Below the pieces are notes generated by a model that was given only the letters and a program-made list of their open reading frames with translations, was not told the DNA's origin and ran no database searches. Shown here piece by piece: positions 5,764-13,070 of a DNA stretch of 13,432 nt (the first letter of the stretch is position 1; every line of letters begins with the position of its first letter). Position numbers and translations under genes: made by a program. Source of the stretch: DAOUKH01 sp034421515 (GTDB taxonomy: Bacteria > Chloroflexota > Dehalococcoidia > SHYB01). The stretch covers positions 1-13,432 of the forward strand of contig DAOUKH010000010.1 in the NCBI GenBank assembly GCA_034421515.1, written 5' to 3'.

Positions 5764-7266
5764 CTAGCCGAGCTTCAGCTTCACGTCGACGCCGTCGTCG
5801 TCCATGGTGACGCGGTCAACGATTTGCGCGAGGAGCCGGCGCTTCTCGTCGACAGGGCCTTCTTCCCAGATCTCACTTAGGGAGTCGAGGGCCTTCACGG
5901 CCCGCTCGCCCGCGGTGGCCCCGTCGCGGGGGGTGCGCCCGCCGCCGTCGAGCTGCCGGAGCGTGGCCAGGGCGTCGAGCCGCTCGTCCACAAGCTCGGC
6001 GGTGCGGCGGTCGAATTCGGCCAGGCTTGCGGAGTCCCGGCCGACGGCCTGCGCCGCCTGCTTGATCCGGCGCTCCGTCGTCTTCAACTTCGCTTCGGTC
6101 TGCTGCCGCTCCTTGCGCAGCGCCTGCGCCGAGGCCGCGGGCCGCCGCCCCTTCAGCGAGCCGATGCGGCCCCGCTGGCCGCGGAGCTTCTCGAGCACGT
6201 CGTTCTCGAGGTCCTGCGCGCGAGTCGTGTGGTACTGGCACATGCTCTGGTTGGTGCGTGCCTGGCACTGGTAGTAGTGGTACTGCTTCTCCGTCTTCAC
6301 GCCGTCCTTGCGGCGCGTCCACGACTGACGGCGGGTGACGCCGACCATGCGTTTGTCGTCCTGGCCGCAAAAGCCGCAGTAGATCATGCCCGAGAGAAGG
6401 AACGGCGCCGATTGCGACTTGCCGCGCTTCGGCTTGCGCTCGTCCAGCGTCGCCTGTGCCCAACGGAACATGTCGGGCGTGACAATGGGAGGGTGGCTGC
6501 CCGGCACGCGCAACCCGAAGCGGCTATAGGTGCCCAGATAGGCGCGGTTGCGCAGGATGTCGCGCACGGTGACCAGGCTCCACGCGCCGCCCTTGCGGGT
6601 GGGGATGCCCGCCTCGTTGAGGTGCCGCACGATGAGTCGTATCCCCAGGTTTTGCTGGGTGTAGAGCGTGTAGATGAGCTTGACCGTCTCCGCCTCTTCC
6701 TGGTGCACTTCGAGTTTGCGGTTCTTGCCGATGCGGTAGCCGTAGGGTGGCTTCCCCAATCCCTCACCGCGGATCGCCCGGTTCCGCATCGCCTTTTTGA
6801 TGCGCTCGCCGATGCTCGCCGAACCCGGGACGCGCGGCCAGACGCTCATCGCGAGGAACTTCGCGTCGAGGATGCCTTGATCGAGTACCTCGACGCGCCC
6901 GCCCAGCCGCTCGATTTCGAGGGCGGCGAGGGCCGCGTCCTCGGGCCGTGGGCCGAAGACGTCGAGCGCCTCGGCCACGACGGCGACGTCGCCGTCCAGG
7001 GCCGCGACGTGCTCCAGCAGGTCCCGGTAGACCGAAGGGTCGCCGGGTGTGGCGCCAAGCATCGTGACGGCGTCGGCGCCGATGCGGGTGCAGAAGTCTT
7101 GGAAGGCCTGCTCCTGCTCCACGGACACCCCGGAGGCCTCCGCGGCCGGGTCGGCGGAAAAATAGCCTACGGCCTGGAGTGTCTCCTGATCGGCCCGCGC
7201 CGACGCGGATTCGGCCGCTTGGTGTTGCGCGGCGACGTCCCCCGCCATCGAGCGTCGCATCATCAT
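5764..7266 (-). CDS. Large serine recombinase-like protein with degenerate catalytic domain
   Basis: The product has 500 residues. Residues about 30-135 resemble a resolvase catalytic domain, about 170-280 are a recombinase DNA-binding domain (GLGKPPYGYRIGKNRKLEVH, then LNEAGIPTRKGGAWSLVTVR and ILRNRAYLGTY), 297-343 a zinc ribbon (C297, C300, C334, C343), then a charged coiled coil and a short beta tail (VTMDDDGVDVKLKLG). The order is that of phage-type large serine integrases. The usual YxRVS active-site motif aligns with Y35-F-S-A-D39, so the nucleophile is Asp. The LDRLxR arginines align with V103 and P106. As aligned by eye, strand cleavage should be impossible. It may be a domesticated DNA-binding protein. 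Start ATG 7266 is the first of three ATGs; the open frame upstream overlaps the zinc-ribbon gene. The gap to that gene is 55 nt. Confidence 0.82.
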   Translation of the reverse strand: MMMRRSMAGDVAAQHQAAESASARADQETLQAVGYFSADPAAEASGVSVEQEQAFQDFCTRIGADAVTMLGATPGDPSVYRDLLEHVAALDGDVAVVAEALDVFGPRPEDAALAALEIERLGGRVEVLDQGILDAKFLAMSVWPRVPGSASIGERIKKAMRNRAIRGEGLGKPPYGYRIGKNRKLEVHQEEAETVKLIYTLYTQQNLGIRLIVRHLNEAGIPTRKGGAWSLVTVRDILRNRAYLGTYSRFGLRVPGSHPPIVTPDMFRWAQATLDERKPKRGKSQSAPFLLSGMIYCGFCGQDDKRMVGVTRRQSWTRRKDGVKTEKQYHYYQCQARTNQSMCQYHTTRAQDLENDVLEKLRGQRGRIGSLKGRRPAASAQALRKERQQTEAKLKTTERRIKQAAQAVGRDSASLAEFDRRTAELVDERLDALATLRQLDGGGRTPRDGATAGERAVKALDSLSEIWEEGPVDEKRRLLAQIVDRVTMDDDGVDVKLKLG

Positions 7267-7321
7267 GCGTTCACAACCTTTCGCATCTGCGCCGACCGTT
7301 CCCGGCCCGCGCGCATAAAAC

Positions 7322-8020
7322 TCACATGTAAAGGAGCCGGCCGCAACTGTTGCAGGCGACGAGCTCTTGCCCCCCGCGCACCCGCCCGGCATGCGCGCGG
7401 GGGATCTCGACGCGGCACTCGGTGCACGTCGACCCTTGGAGCTTGGCAAGGCCGACTCCGCCCTTCTTGGCGGCGATCCGGTCATAGGTCTGGCGGAGCA
7501 GGGCGGGCACGGCCGCCTCGGCCTCGGCGCGCGCCTCTTCCAGCGTGGGGAGAGTGGCCCCGATCTCCTGCCGCTCGGACCCCATCGCGGACTGCGCCGC
7601 GCTCCAGTCCCCTTCGAGCTTGGCAACGGCGCTCTCTCGCGCCTCGACGATGGGCCGGGCGCGCTCGACCTTCTCCATCGCTTCCAGCGTCGCGTCTTCG
7701 AGCTCGTTTTGGCGCTTGCGCAGATTCTCGATCTCGCGCTGCAGCGTTTCGAGCTCACGCGGGTTCGTGACCTGATTCCCCATCAGCCGGCGCTCGACTT
7801 GGGTGATGCGGTCGCGGGTCTGGTCGACGTCCCACTCGACCGATTTTTGGTCGGCTTCCAGCTGGCGGAATTGGGTATGCGTCCGCTCGAGAACCGCACG
7901 GGCCTGCCGGAGCTCCTGATTCCCGTTCATCAGGGCCTCGATCTCGGCCAAACGGCGCTTCTTCGACTGAAGTTCGGTGTCGAGCCGTTGCAGCTCGATG
8001 AGCTCCTTGACGCCTTCCAC
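7322..8020 (-). CDS. Coiled-coil C4 zinc-ribbon protein (DUF164 / zf-RING_7 family)
   Basis: This 232-residue protein starts at GTG 8020. Residues about 5-175 are a long, highly charged coiled coil (LIELQRLDTELQSKKRRLAE and VTNPRELETLQREIENLRKR). The C-terminus is a zinc ribbon with C199-x2-C202 and C223-x2-C226, ending CGRLLYM. The VTNPRELETLQREIE box is a hallmark of this widespread family, including chlamydial CT398/CdsZ, linked to nucleic acid or secretion-machinery binding; its role in free-living bacteria is unsettled. GTG 8020 is chosen because GGGGA lies 7 nt upstream and the mapped promoter is at 8074-8103; an in-frame ATG at 8143 lies upstream of that promoter. The recombinase-like gene follows at 55 nt and is probably co-transcribed. 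Confidence 0.88.
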   Translation of the reverse strand: MEGVKELIELQRLDTELQSKKRRLAEIEALMNGNQELRQARAVLERTHTQFRQLEADQKSVEWDVDQTRDRITQVERRLMGNQVTNPRELETLQREIENLRKRQNELEDATLEAMEKVERARPIVEARESAVAKLEGDWSAAQSAMGSERQEIGATLPTLEEARAEAEAAVPALLRQTYDRIAAKKGGVGLAKLQGSTCTECRVEIPRAHAGRVRGGQELVACNSCGRLLYM

Positions 8021-8073
8021 GTAGCAATCCCCAAGTTCGGTGAGTGAGGGCGGAGATCCGGTGGGCTGGGGCC

Positions 8074-8103
8074 ATTTTAGGAGCCCGAAAATTGCCGTGT
8101 CAA
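8074..8103 (-). promoter_or_regulatory. Strong sigma70-like promoter for the zinc-ribbon/recombinase pair
   Basis: On the minus strand, a perfect -35 TTGACA (8103-8098) and TAAAAT (8079-8074, 5/6) are separated by 18 nt, in an AT-rich patch that stands out from the GC-rich surroundings. The transcript would begin near 8067, about 47 nt before the GTG. Two similar 13-nt motifs, GCCCGAAAATTGC (8083-8095, inside the spacer) and GCCCGATTTTTGC (8114-8126, upstream of -35), might be operator half-sites. The second point is speculative. Confidence 0.7.
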
Positions 8104-8250
8104 TGAAAAATAGGCCCGATTTTTGCGTTATTGTTGGGCGCAACGCACCCGGCGGGTTGGCACCGCTCTTGAACGGCCGGTTTGGCCTAGAATCGGTGAT
8201 ACGGAAGCGTAGCGAAACGGGCCGCCCTCAACATAACAAGGGGTGTATCT

Positions 8251-9030
8251 ATGCCGGCCATGCAAAAGGAGTTCGAAGGACGCGTCGGAATCGTGACCGG
8301 AAGCAGTCGCGGCATCGGGCGCGCGATTGCCGTCGAGCTTGCCGAGCAGGGCGCCGATGTCGTCGTGGCGGCTCGCCGCGAGCCGGTCCCCGGGACCATC
8401 GAAGAGACGGCGGCGATGGTCGAGGAGCGGGGCCGACGCGCCCTGCCCGTGGACCTCGACGTCACCGACGAGGCGGCGGTAACGGCGATGGCCGAGGAGA
8501 CGCTACGGCGCTTCGGCCGCATCGACATCCTCATCAACAACGCGGGGACCAACTGGTCGGCGCCGGTGGCCGACTTCCCGCGCTCCCGGTGGGAGCTCGT
8601 GCTGCGAGTGAACGCCCTCGGTCCGTTCATCTGCTCCAAGGCCGTGCTGCCGCGCATGATGGAGAGAGGATCGGGGCACATCGTCAACATCTCCTCCATC
8701 GCCGCGGTGCGGCCGCGCGCCGAGACCAGCGCCTACAGCGCGTCGAAAGCTGCATTGGAGGCTTTCAGCGCCACCCTCGCCCACGAGGTGCAGCCGCACG
8801 GAGTCTGCGTGAACGCGCTGCGCATCGAGGGCAACATCGAGACGCCGGGTACGACGCAGCTCCTGAAGCTGAAGACGGTCCGGCCGATGTGGCCGCCGGA
8901 AATCGCGGGCGAGGCCGTCTCCTACATCTGCCGCCAACCCTTCCCGTTCACCGGACAAGTCCGCACCATCGCGTCGCTGCGGCGCTACGCACCACGTCTC
9001 GACGCCATGCTGCGCGACGCCGGGGTGTGA
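8251..9030 (+). CDS. Short-chain dehydrogenase/reductase (SDR)
   Basis: This 259-residue protein is a classical SDR that oxidises or reduces an alcohol/carbonyl with NAD(P). Visible motifs are the dinucleotide loop TGSSRGIG (16-23), NNAG (96-99), N121 in RVNALGPF, S149 in VNISSIAA, and Y162-x3-K166 in YSASKAA, so the catalytic set is complete. R42-R43 after the second strand (VVVAARR) favours NADP over NAD. The substrate end is unusual: IEGNIETPGTTQLLKLKTVR replaces the common PG-T motif, and the tail RTIASLRRYAPRLDAMLRD lacks the usual VDGG ending. Start ATG 8251 follows AAGGGG; a second ATG at 8260 is possible. It is divergent from the zinc-ribbon gene and 87 nt before radA. Confidence 0.9.
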   Translation: MPAMQKEFEGRVGIVTGSSRGIGRAIAVELAEQGADVVVAARREPVPGTIEETAAMVEERGRRALPVDLDVTDEAAVTAMAEETLRRFGRIDILINNAGTNWSAPVADFPRSRWELVLRVNALGPFICSKAVLPRMMERGSGHIVNISSIAAVRPRAETSAYSASKAALEAFSATLAHEVQPHGVCVNALRIEGNIETPGTTQLLKLKTVRPMWPPEIAGEAVSYICRQPFPFTGQVRTIASLRRYAPRLDAMLRDAGV

Positions 9031-9117
9031 CACCGGGGCATTTCGCGAGTCCCGCCCCGCCCGCTACGATGCGCCCCGAAGCATCCCCACACATCTCAGG
9101 GGGACGGAGGCGGCCTC

Positions 9118-10473
9118 ATGGCGACGAGTGTACGGACGAAGGCCACCGGGCGCGCGGCGTACGTCTGTCAGGCGTGCGGCGCGGCCGCCCCCAAGTGGAT
9201 GGGCCGCTGCGCCGACTGCGGCGAGTGGAACTCGCTGACGGCCCGCGACGCCGCCGGTACTCCCAACCCAATTGACGTCGATTCCATCGACCTCGCCGAC
9301 GTCAACACTGCCGAGTTCGACCGGCTCCGGCTCGTTGGCCGCGAGGTCAACCGCGTCCTCGGCGGCGGCATCGTTCGGGGGTCGCTGGTGCTCGTCGGGG
9401 GCGACCCCGGCGTCGGCAAGTCGACGCTGCTCCTCCAGATCGCCGACGAGGTGGCCCGTGAGCATGGCCCGGTGGCGTACGTGTCGGGCGAGGAATCGCC
9501 GCATCAGATCAAGCTGCGGGCCGACCGCCTGGGCGTCGAAGGACGCCGCCTGCGGGTGATGGCAGAGACCGACCTCGACGCCGTGCTCGACTCGGTGCGC
9601 GACGCCTCGCTCCTCATCATCGACTCCGTGCAGACCATGTTCGTCCGTGACGCGCAGGCCGCGCCCGGGAGCGTCGCCCAAGTCCGCGAATGCGCTCTCC
9701 GCCTGCTGCAATGGGCCAAGACTTCGGGCGTGCCGACGCTCATCGCGGGGCACGTGACGAAGGACGGGGCGATCGCGGGGCCCCGCCTGCTGGAGCACAT
9801 GGTCGACGTCGTTCTCTACCTGGAGGGCGAAGGCACGACCACCTACCGCATTCTCCGCGGAGTGAAGAACCGGTTCGGCTCGACGAGCGAGGTGGGCATC
9901 TTCGAGATGCGCGACGCCGGCCTTGTCGAGGTGCAGAACGCCTCCGAGGTCTTTCTCGTGCGCCGCGAACACGCCGGCCCCGGCTCGGTGATCGTGCCCA
10001 CGATGGAGGGCACCCGCCCGCTGCTCGTCGAAGTGCAGGCGCTGGCGACGCCCACCGCCTCACCCGCGCCCCGGCGCATCGCCAACGGCTTCGACGCGGG
10101 GCGGCTCGCCCTCCTGACCGCAGTCCTGAGCAAGCACGCGCGGATGAACCTCTCCTCCTGCGACGTCTTCGTCAACGTCGTGGGCGGCCTTCGCATCACC
10201 GAGCCGGCCGCCGACCTCGGCGTCGCGTTGGCCATCGCCTCGAGCCTGCGCGACGCCCCCGTCACCCGCGGCCGCGTCGCCGCCGGCGAGGTGGGCCTCA
10301 GCGGCGAGCTCCGCCCCGTGACCCAGATGGACCGCCGCGTCCGTGAAGCGAGGACGCTCGGCTTCGACTCCTGCCTCGTTCCCGCCTCCTCCGCCGGTGT
10401 CACCGAGAACGGCGGCACCTTCGATCTGGCCCGTGCCGCCACCCTGCGCGAGGCGATCGACCTCGCCCTCTGA
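9118..10473 (+). CDS. radA: DNA repair protein RadA (branch-migration ATPase)
   Basis: This 451-residue protein, close to the usual RadA length (about 460), is a cytoplasmic RecA-related ATPase that drives branch migration of recombination intermediates. Domains in order: a C4 zinc finger (C17-x2-C20 and C31-x2-C34, AYVCQACGAAAPKWMGRC), Walker A GDPGVGKS (95-102), Walker B around SLLIIDSVQ, the RadA-specific KNRFG motif (250-254), and a C-terminal Lon-protease-like domain (MNLSSCDVFVNVVGGLRITE, then LSGELRPV) used for oligomerisation, not proteolysis. ATG 9118 follows GGAGG. A weak -10-like TACGAT lies at 9065-9070. It may also be read with the SDR upstream. A strong hairpin follows the stop. 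This is a conserved chromosomal gene, which argues the window is chromosome backbone. Confidence 0.97.
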   Translation: MATSVRTKATGRAAYVCQACGAAAPKWMGRCADCGEWNSLTARDAAGTPNPIDVDSIDLADVNTAEFDRLRLVGREVNRVLGGGIVRGSLVLVGGDPGVGKSTLLLQIADEVAREHGPVAYVSGEESPHQIKLRADRLGVEGRRLRVMAETDLDAVLDSVRDASLLIIDSVQTMFVRDAQAAPGSVAQVRECALRLLQWAKTSGVPTLIAGHVTKDGAIAGPRLLEHMVDVVLYLEGEGTTTYRILRGVKNRFGSTSEVGIFEMRDAGLVEVQNASEVFLVRREHAGPGSVIVPTMEGTRPLLVEVQALATPTASPAPRRIANGFDAGRLALLTAVLSKHARMNLSSCDVFVNVVGGLRITEPAADLGVALAIASSLRDAPVTRGRVAAGEVGLSGELRPVTQMDRRVREARTLGFDSCLVPASSAGVTENGGTFDLARAATLREAIDLAL

Positions 10474-10488
10474 CCGCGGCCTGCGGCA

Positions 10489-10517
10489 CGTCAAGGGAGG
10501 CGCCGTCTCCCTTGACG
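10489..10517 (+). terminator. Strong hairpin after radA (terminator without clear T-tract)
   Basis: CGTCAAGGGAG (10489-10499) pairs perfectly with CTCCCTTGACG (10507-10517) around a 7-nt loop GCGCCGT, an 11-bp stem beginning 16 nt after the radA stop. It is the longest perfect inverted repeat I noticed in the window. No run of T follows, so it may slow or protect RNA ends and not be a classic intrinsic terminator. It also contains a TTG in frame with the amidohydrolase, which I do not accept as its start. Confidence 0.6.
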
Positions 10518-10577
10518 CGGCGTGGCATTCTTGGACGCAAGCACAGACCGGAGCATTCCCAGCCTCAGGCGTCTACG

Positions 10578-11768
10578 ATGACCACCGCGAAAACCAAGAC
10601 CCCGGACGGACTGCGCCCATTCGTCGACTACGAGACGGTCGACGGCGACGGCCACACCGTCCTCGGCGGCTACGACTGGTGGAAACCGTACCTCCCCAAG
10701 AAGTACTGGGAGTGGGCGCCCCAGCCGATACGGGAGCCGAACCAAGAGGGCAACGTTCTCTGCGAGGGCCGGGTCTACAAGTTGCCCATGCCCTACCCCG
10801 GCTCGCAGGACAAGAGCAGCCTCGGTGGGCTGATGACGCCGGGCGGCTGGAAGCTCGACGACCTGAGTTCGATCAGTGTCGAGGACGGCCGTAAAGCCGG
10901 CGGCGCCGACCCCCACGACCGCCTGAAGGCGATGGACGCCGACCAGGTGAGCATCGCCTACCTCTACCCCAGCGAGATGCTGAGCCTGCCCTGGGCGCTG
11001 CTCAGCTCAAGCTTCGCCATGGCGCTGGCGCGCGCCTACAACGACTGGCTCATCGACTACTGCGCCACCGACCCGCACCGCCTCCGCGGCGCCGCCGTCA
11101 TTCCGCAGCAGGACCTCGTGCTCGCGCTGGAGGAGATCGAGCGGGTGCGGAAGCGGGGCATGGCCACGATCATGCTGCGCCCCAACTTGATCGGCGGCAT
11201 CACTTTCGAGCACCCAAACTACGACCCCATCTGGGCCGCCGCCCAGGACATGGACATGGGCATCGGCGTCCATGAGGGCTTCGGCGTCGAGATGCCGACC
11301 ATCGGTTGGGACCGCACCCACAACTGGATGCAGGCGCACGCGCTCCAGCATCCCGCCGAGCACATGGCGGCGACTCTGGCCCTCATCACCGGCGGCGTCT
11401 TCCAGCGCTATCCCAAGCTGCGGATCGGCTTCCTGGAAAACGGCACGGGCTGGGCCCCCTTCTGGCTCCACCACATGGATGAGCACTACGAGAAGTGGCA
11501 CCGGTTCTACCCCGGCCTCGACGAGAAGCCGAGCTTCTACTTCGAGCGGCAGTGCTTCCTCGGCGTCGAGCCCGACTACGAGCTCATCCCGCACCTCGTC
11601 GACAGCGGCCTCGCCCATACCCTCGTCTTCTCGACCGACTTCCCCCACTTCGACGCGATCTACCCAGGATCGGTCGAAGCGATGGCGAGCCGCAACGACA
11701 TGACGCCTGAGCTGAAGCGCCAGGTCTTGCGGGACAATGCACTGCGGCTCTATGGCGCGTCCAGCTAG
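10578..11768 (+). CDS. Amidohydrolase-2 family metal-dependent hydrolase
   Basis: The product has 396 residues. It belongs to the amidohydrolase-2 family (PF04909), TIM-barrel enzymes that hydrolyse or decarboxylate aromatic and other ring acids using one metal ion. Family landmarks are VDGDGH (H26) near the N-terminus, GMATIMLRPNLIGG, VHEGFG (H232), LRIGFLENGTGWAPFWLHHM, and STDFPHFD (D354), the metal/catalytic Asp. The acidic residue often found two or three positions after the first His is absent here (H-T-V-L), so that metal site may differ. ATG 10578 (MTTAKTKTPDG) is chosen over an in-frame TTG at 10512 that lies inside the post-radA hairpin; its ribosome site is weak. The gene ends 6 nt before the convergent CoA-transferase gene. 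Confidence 0.88.
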   Translation: MTTAKTKTPDGLRPFVDYETVDGDGHTVLGGYDWWKPYLPKKYWEWAPQPIREPNQEGNVLCEGRVYKLPMPYPGSQDKSSLGGLMTPGGWKLDDLSSISVEDGRKAGGADPHDRLKAMDADQVSIAYLYPSEMLSLPWALLSSSFAMALARAYNDWLIDYCATDPHRLRGAAVIPQQDLVLALEEIERVRKRGMATIMLRPNLIGGITFEHPNYDPIWAAAQDMDMGIGVHEGFGVEMPTIGWDRTHNWMQAHALQHPAEHMAATLALITGGVFQRYPKLRIGFLENGTGWAPFWLHHMDEHYEKWHRFYPGLDEKPSFYFERQCFLGVEPDYELIPHLVDSGLAHTLVFSTDFPHFDAIYPGSVEAMASRNDMTPELKRQVLRDNALRLYGASS

Positions 11769-11774
11769 CGCGAG

Positions 11775-13022
11775 CTAGGCCGTCTCGAGGACGCCCCGCT
11801 CCGTCAGGCCGGCGACCTCGTCGTCGGACATGCCTAGGATGCCCTTCAGTACCTCGTCATTGTCCTGGCCCACCAGAGGCGATGCCCAACGCGGCCTCCC
11901 CGGCGTCTTCGGCAGAATCGCCTGTACGTCCTCGTAAGGCATGGGCCCTTTGACTGGATGGTCGAGCCAGCGGAAATAGCTCCGGTGCTTTAGCTGCGGG
12001 TCGGACCAGAGGTCGGCCCCCGCCTGCGCTGCGCCGGACGGCACGCCCGCTTCTTGGAGCCGCCGCATGAGATCGTGCATGGTGAAGCCCTGCGTCCACG
12101 CTGCGATCCGGGCGTCGATCTCGTCCTCGTTCTCGCGCCGGTCCGCCGCCGTCGCCAAGCGCTCCTCAACGGCCCACGACGGCGACCCCATCGCCCGCAC
12201 CAGACAGCGCCACTCCTCGTCGTCGCCCACCGCAATGACGCACCAGGCGCCGCCGACGCGGGTCTCGTCCTCGTTCTCGCAGGGATAGACGCCGTGGGGC
12301 ACGTAGTACGGGTCTCGGTTCCCCACGCGCCCTGGGAGCCTGCCGTTGGCGGTAAGGTCGAGGGCCGCAGGGGCAAGGTAATGGATGGCGCACTCGAACT
12401 GGGACAGGTCGAGATACTGCCCCTTCCCCGTCCGCCTGCGGTACTCCAGCGCCGAGAGGACGGCGACGAGCGCGTTCGGCGGGTTCACGAAGTCGGTGTA
12501 GGCACCGTATGGCCCCACCGGCTCCTTGTCGGGCCAGCCGGTCACCGAATGGAAGCCCGCCAGGCACGTCGCCTGTGTGCCGTAGCCCGCGAAGTCACGG
12601 TGCGGACCGGTATGCCCTTGCTGACAGGTGCTCAGGTAGACGATGCCGGGCCGCATCGCGTCCACGTGCTCGTAGTCTAGGCCCCACTTGCCCATCGTCT
12701 TTGGCGTGAAGCTCTCCGCGAGCACGTCCGGCTTCCACTCACGTAGGAGGCGGCGGATGACGTCCCGCCCCTCCTCCATCGCCAAGTTCAGCCCGAGGTC
12801 GAGCTTGCTCGTGTTGAAGTTTGCGTTGAACTGACCAAGGCTGAACTCGGGCTGGCCGCCCTTGAACGGCGACACCGTCCGCGAGTTGTCGGGCCGTGAA
12901 ACCGACTCGACGCGGATCACCGTGGCCCCGAAGTCGGCCAGGTACCGCATCGTCAGCGGGCCCACGCCGATCCAGGACATGTCGAGGACCTTGAGGCCCT
13001 TGAAGACGATGGGGTCCGTCAT
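11775..13022 (-). CDS. CaiB/BaiF family CoA-transferase (type III)
   Basis: This 415-residue protein is a type III CoA-transferase, which moves CoA between carboxylic acids through an aspartyl-anhydride/thioester intermediate. The N-terminal GLKVLDMSWIGVGPLTMRYL and the FGATVIRVE strand form the CoA-binding part. The active-site Asp is probably D177 in GAYTDFVNPPNA. The tail (GQYLDLSQFECA, CENEDETRVGGAWCVIAVGD, GVPSGAAQAGADLWSDPQL) is typical. ATG 13022 follows GAGAGGGAG by about 7 nt; the in-frame upstream codons add no homology. The gene stands 48 nt behind the cupredoxin gene and could share a transcript. Its likely job is activating a carboxylic acid for beta-oxidation-like breakdown; the acid is unknown. 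Confidence 0.92.
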   Translation of the reverse strand: MTDPIVFKGLKVLDMSWIGVGPLTMRYLADFGATVIRVESVSRPDNSRTVSPFKGGQPEFSLGQFNANFNTSKLDLGLNLAMEEGRDVIRRLLREWKPDVLAESFTPKTMGKWGLDYEHVDAMRPGIVYLSTCQQGHTGPHRDFAGYGTQATCLAGFHSVTGWPDKEPVGPYGAYTDFVNPPNALVAVLSALEYRRRTGKGQYLDLSQFECAIHYLAPAALDLTANGRLPGRVGNRDPYYVPHGVYPCENEDETRVGGAWCVIAVGDDEEWRCLVRAMGSPSWAVEERLATAADRRENEDEIDARIAAWTQGFTMHDLMRRLQEAGVPSGAAQAGADLWSDPQLKHRSYFRWLDHPVKGPMPYEDVQAILPKTPGRPRWASPLVGQDNDEVLKGILGMSDDEVAGLTERGVLETA

Positions 13023-13045
13023 CCGCGCCGCTCCCTCTCGCCGAG

Positions 13046-13069
13046 GTGCGGCTAATCCTACCACCGCAC
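13046..13069 (-). terminator. Weak hairpin between cupredoxin stop and CoA-transferase
   Basis: GTGCGG (13046-13051) pairs with CCGCAC (13064-13069) around a 12-nt loop, directly after the cupredoxin stop on the minus strand. No T-run follows, and the stem is short. It may attenuate transcription between the two genes, or be chance. Confidence 0.25.
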
Positions 13070-13070
13070 G

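Noticed and set aside
6229..7770. 513-codon plus-strand open frame
   Set aside because: It is an antisense shadow of the recombinase and zinc-ribbon genes and ends in an arginine/alanine-rich stretch.
8021..8143. Zinc-ribbon gene starting at ATG 8143
   Set aside because: The extra 41 residues include the promoter region (TTGACA/TAAAAT at 8074-8103) and have no family similarity; GTG 8020 has a suitable ribosome site.
8040..9275. 411-codon plus-strand open frame over the SDR and radA start
   Set aside because: It is out of frame with two well-supported genes and is arginine-rich, typical of a shifted frame in GC-rich DNA.
10512..10577. TTG 10512 as the amidohydrolase start
   Set aside because: It falls inside the right arm of the post-radA hairpin and the added 22 residues are not family-like; ATG 10578 fits better.
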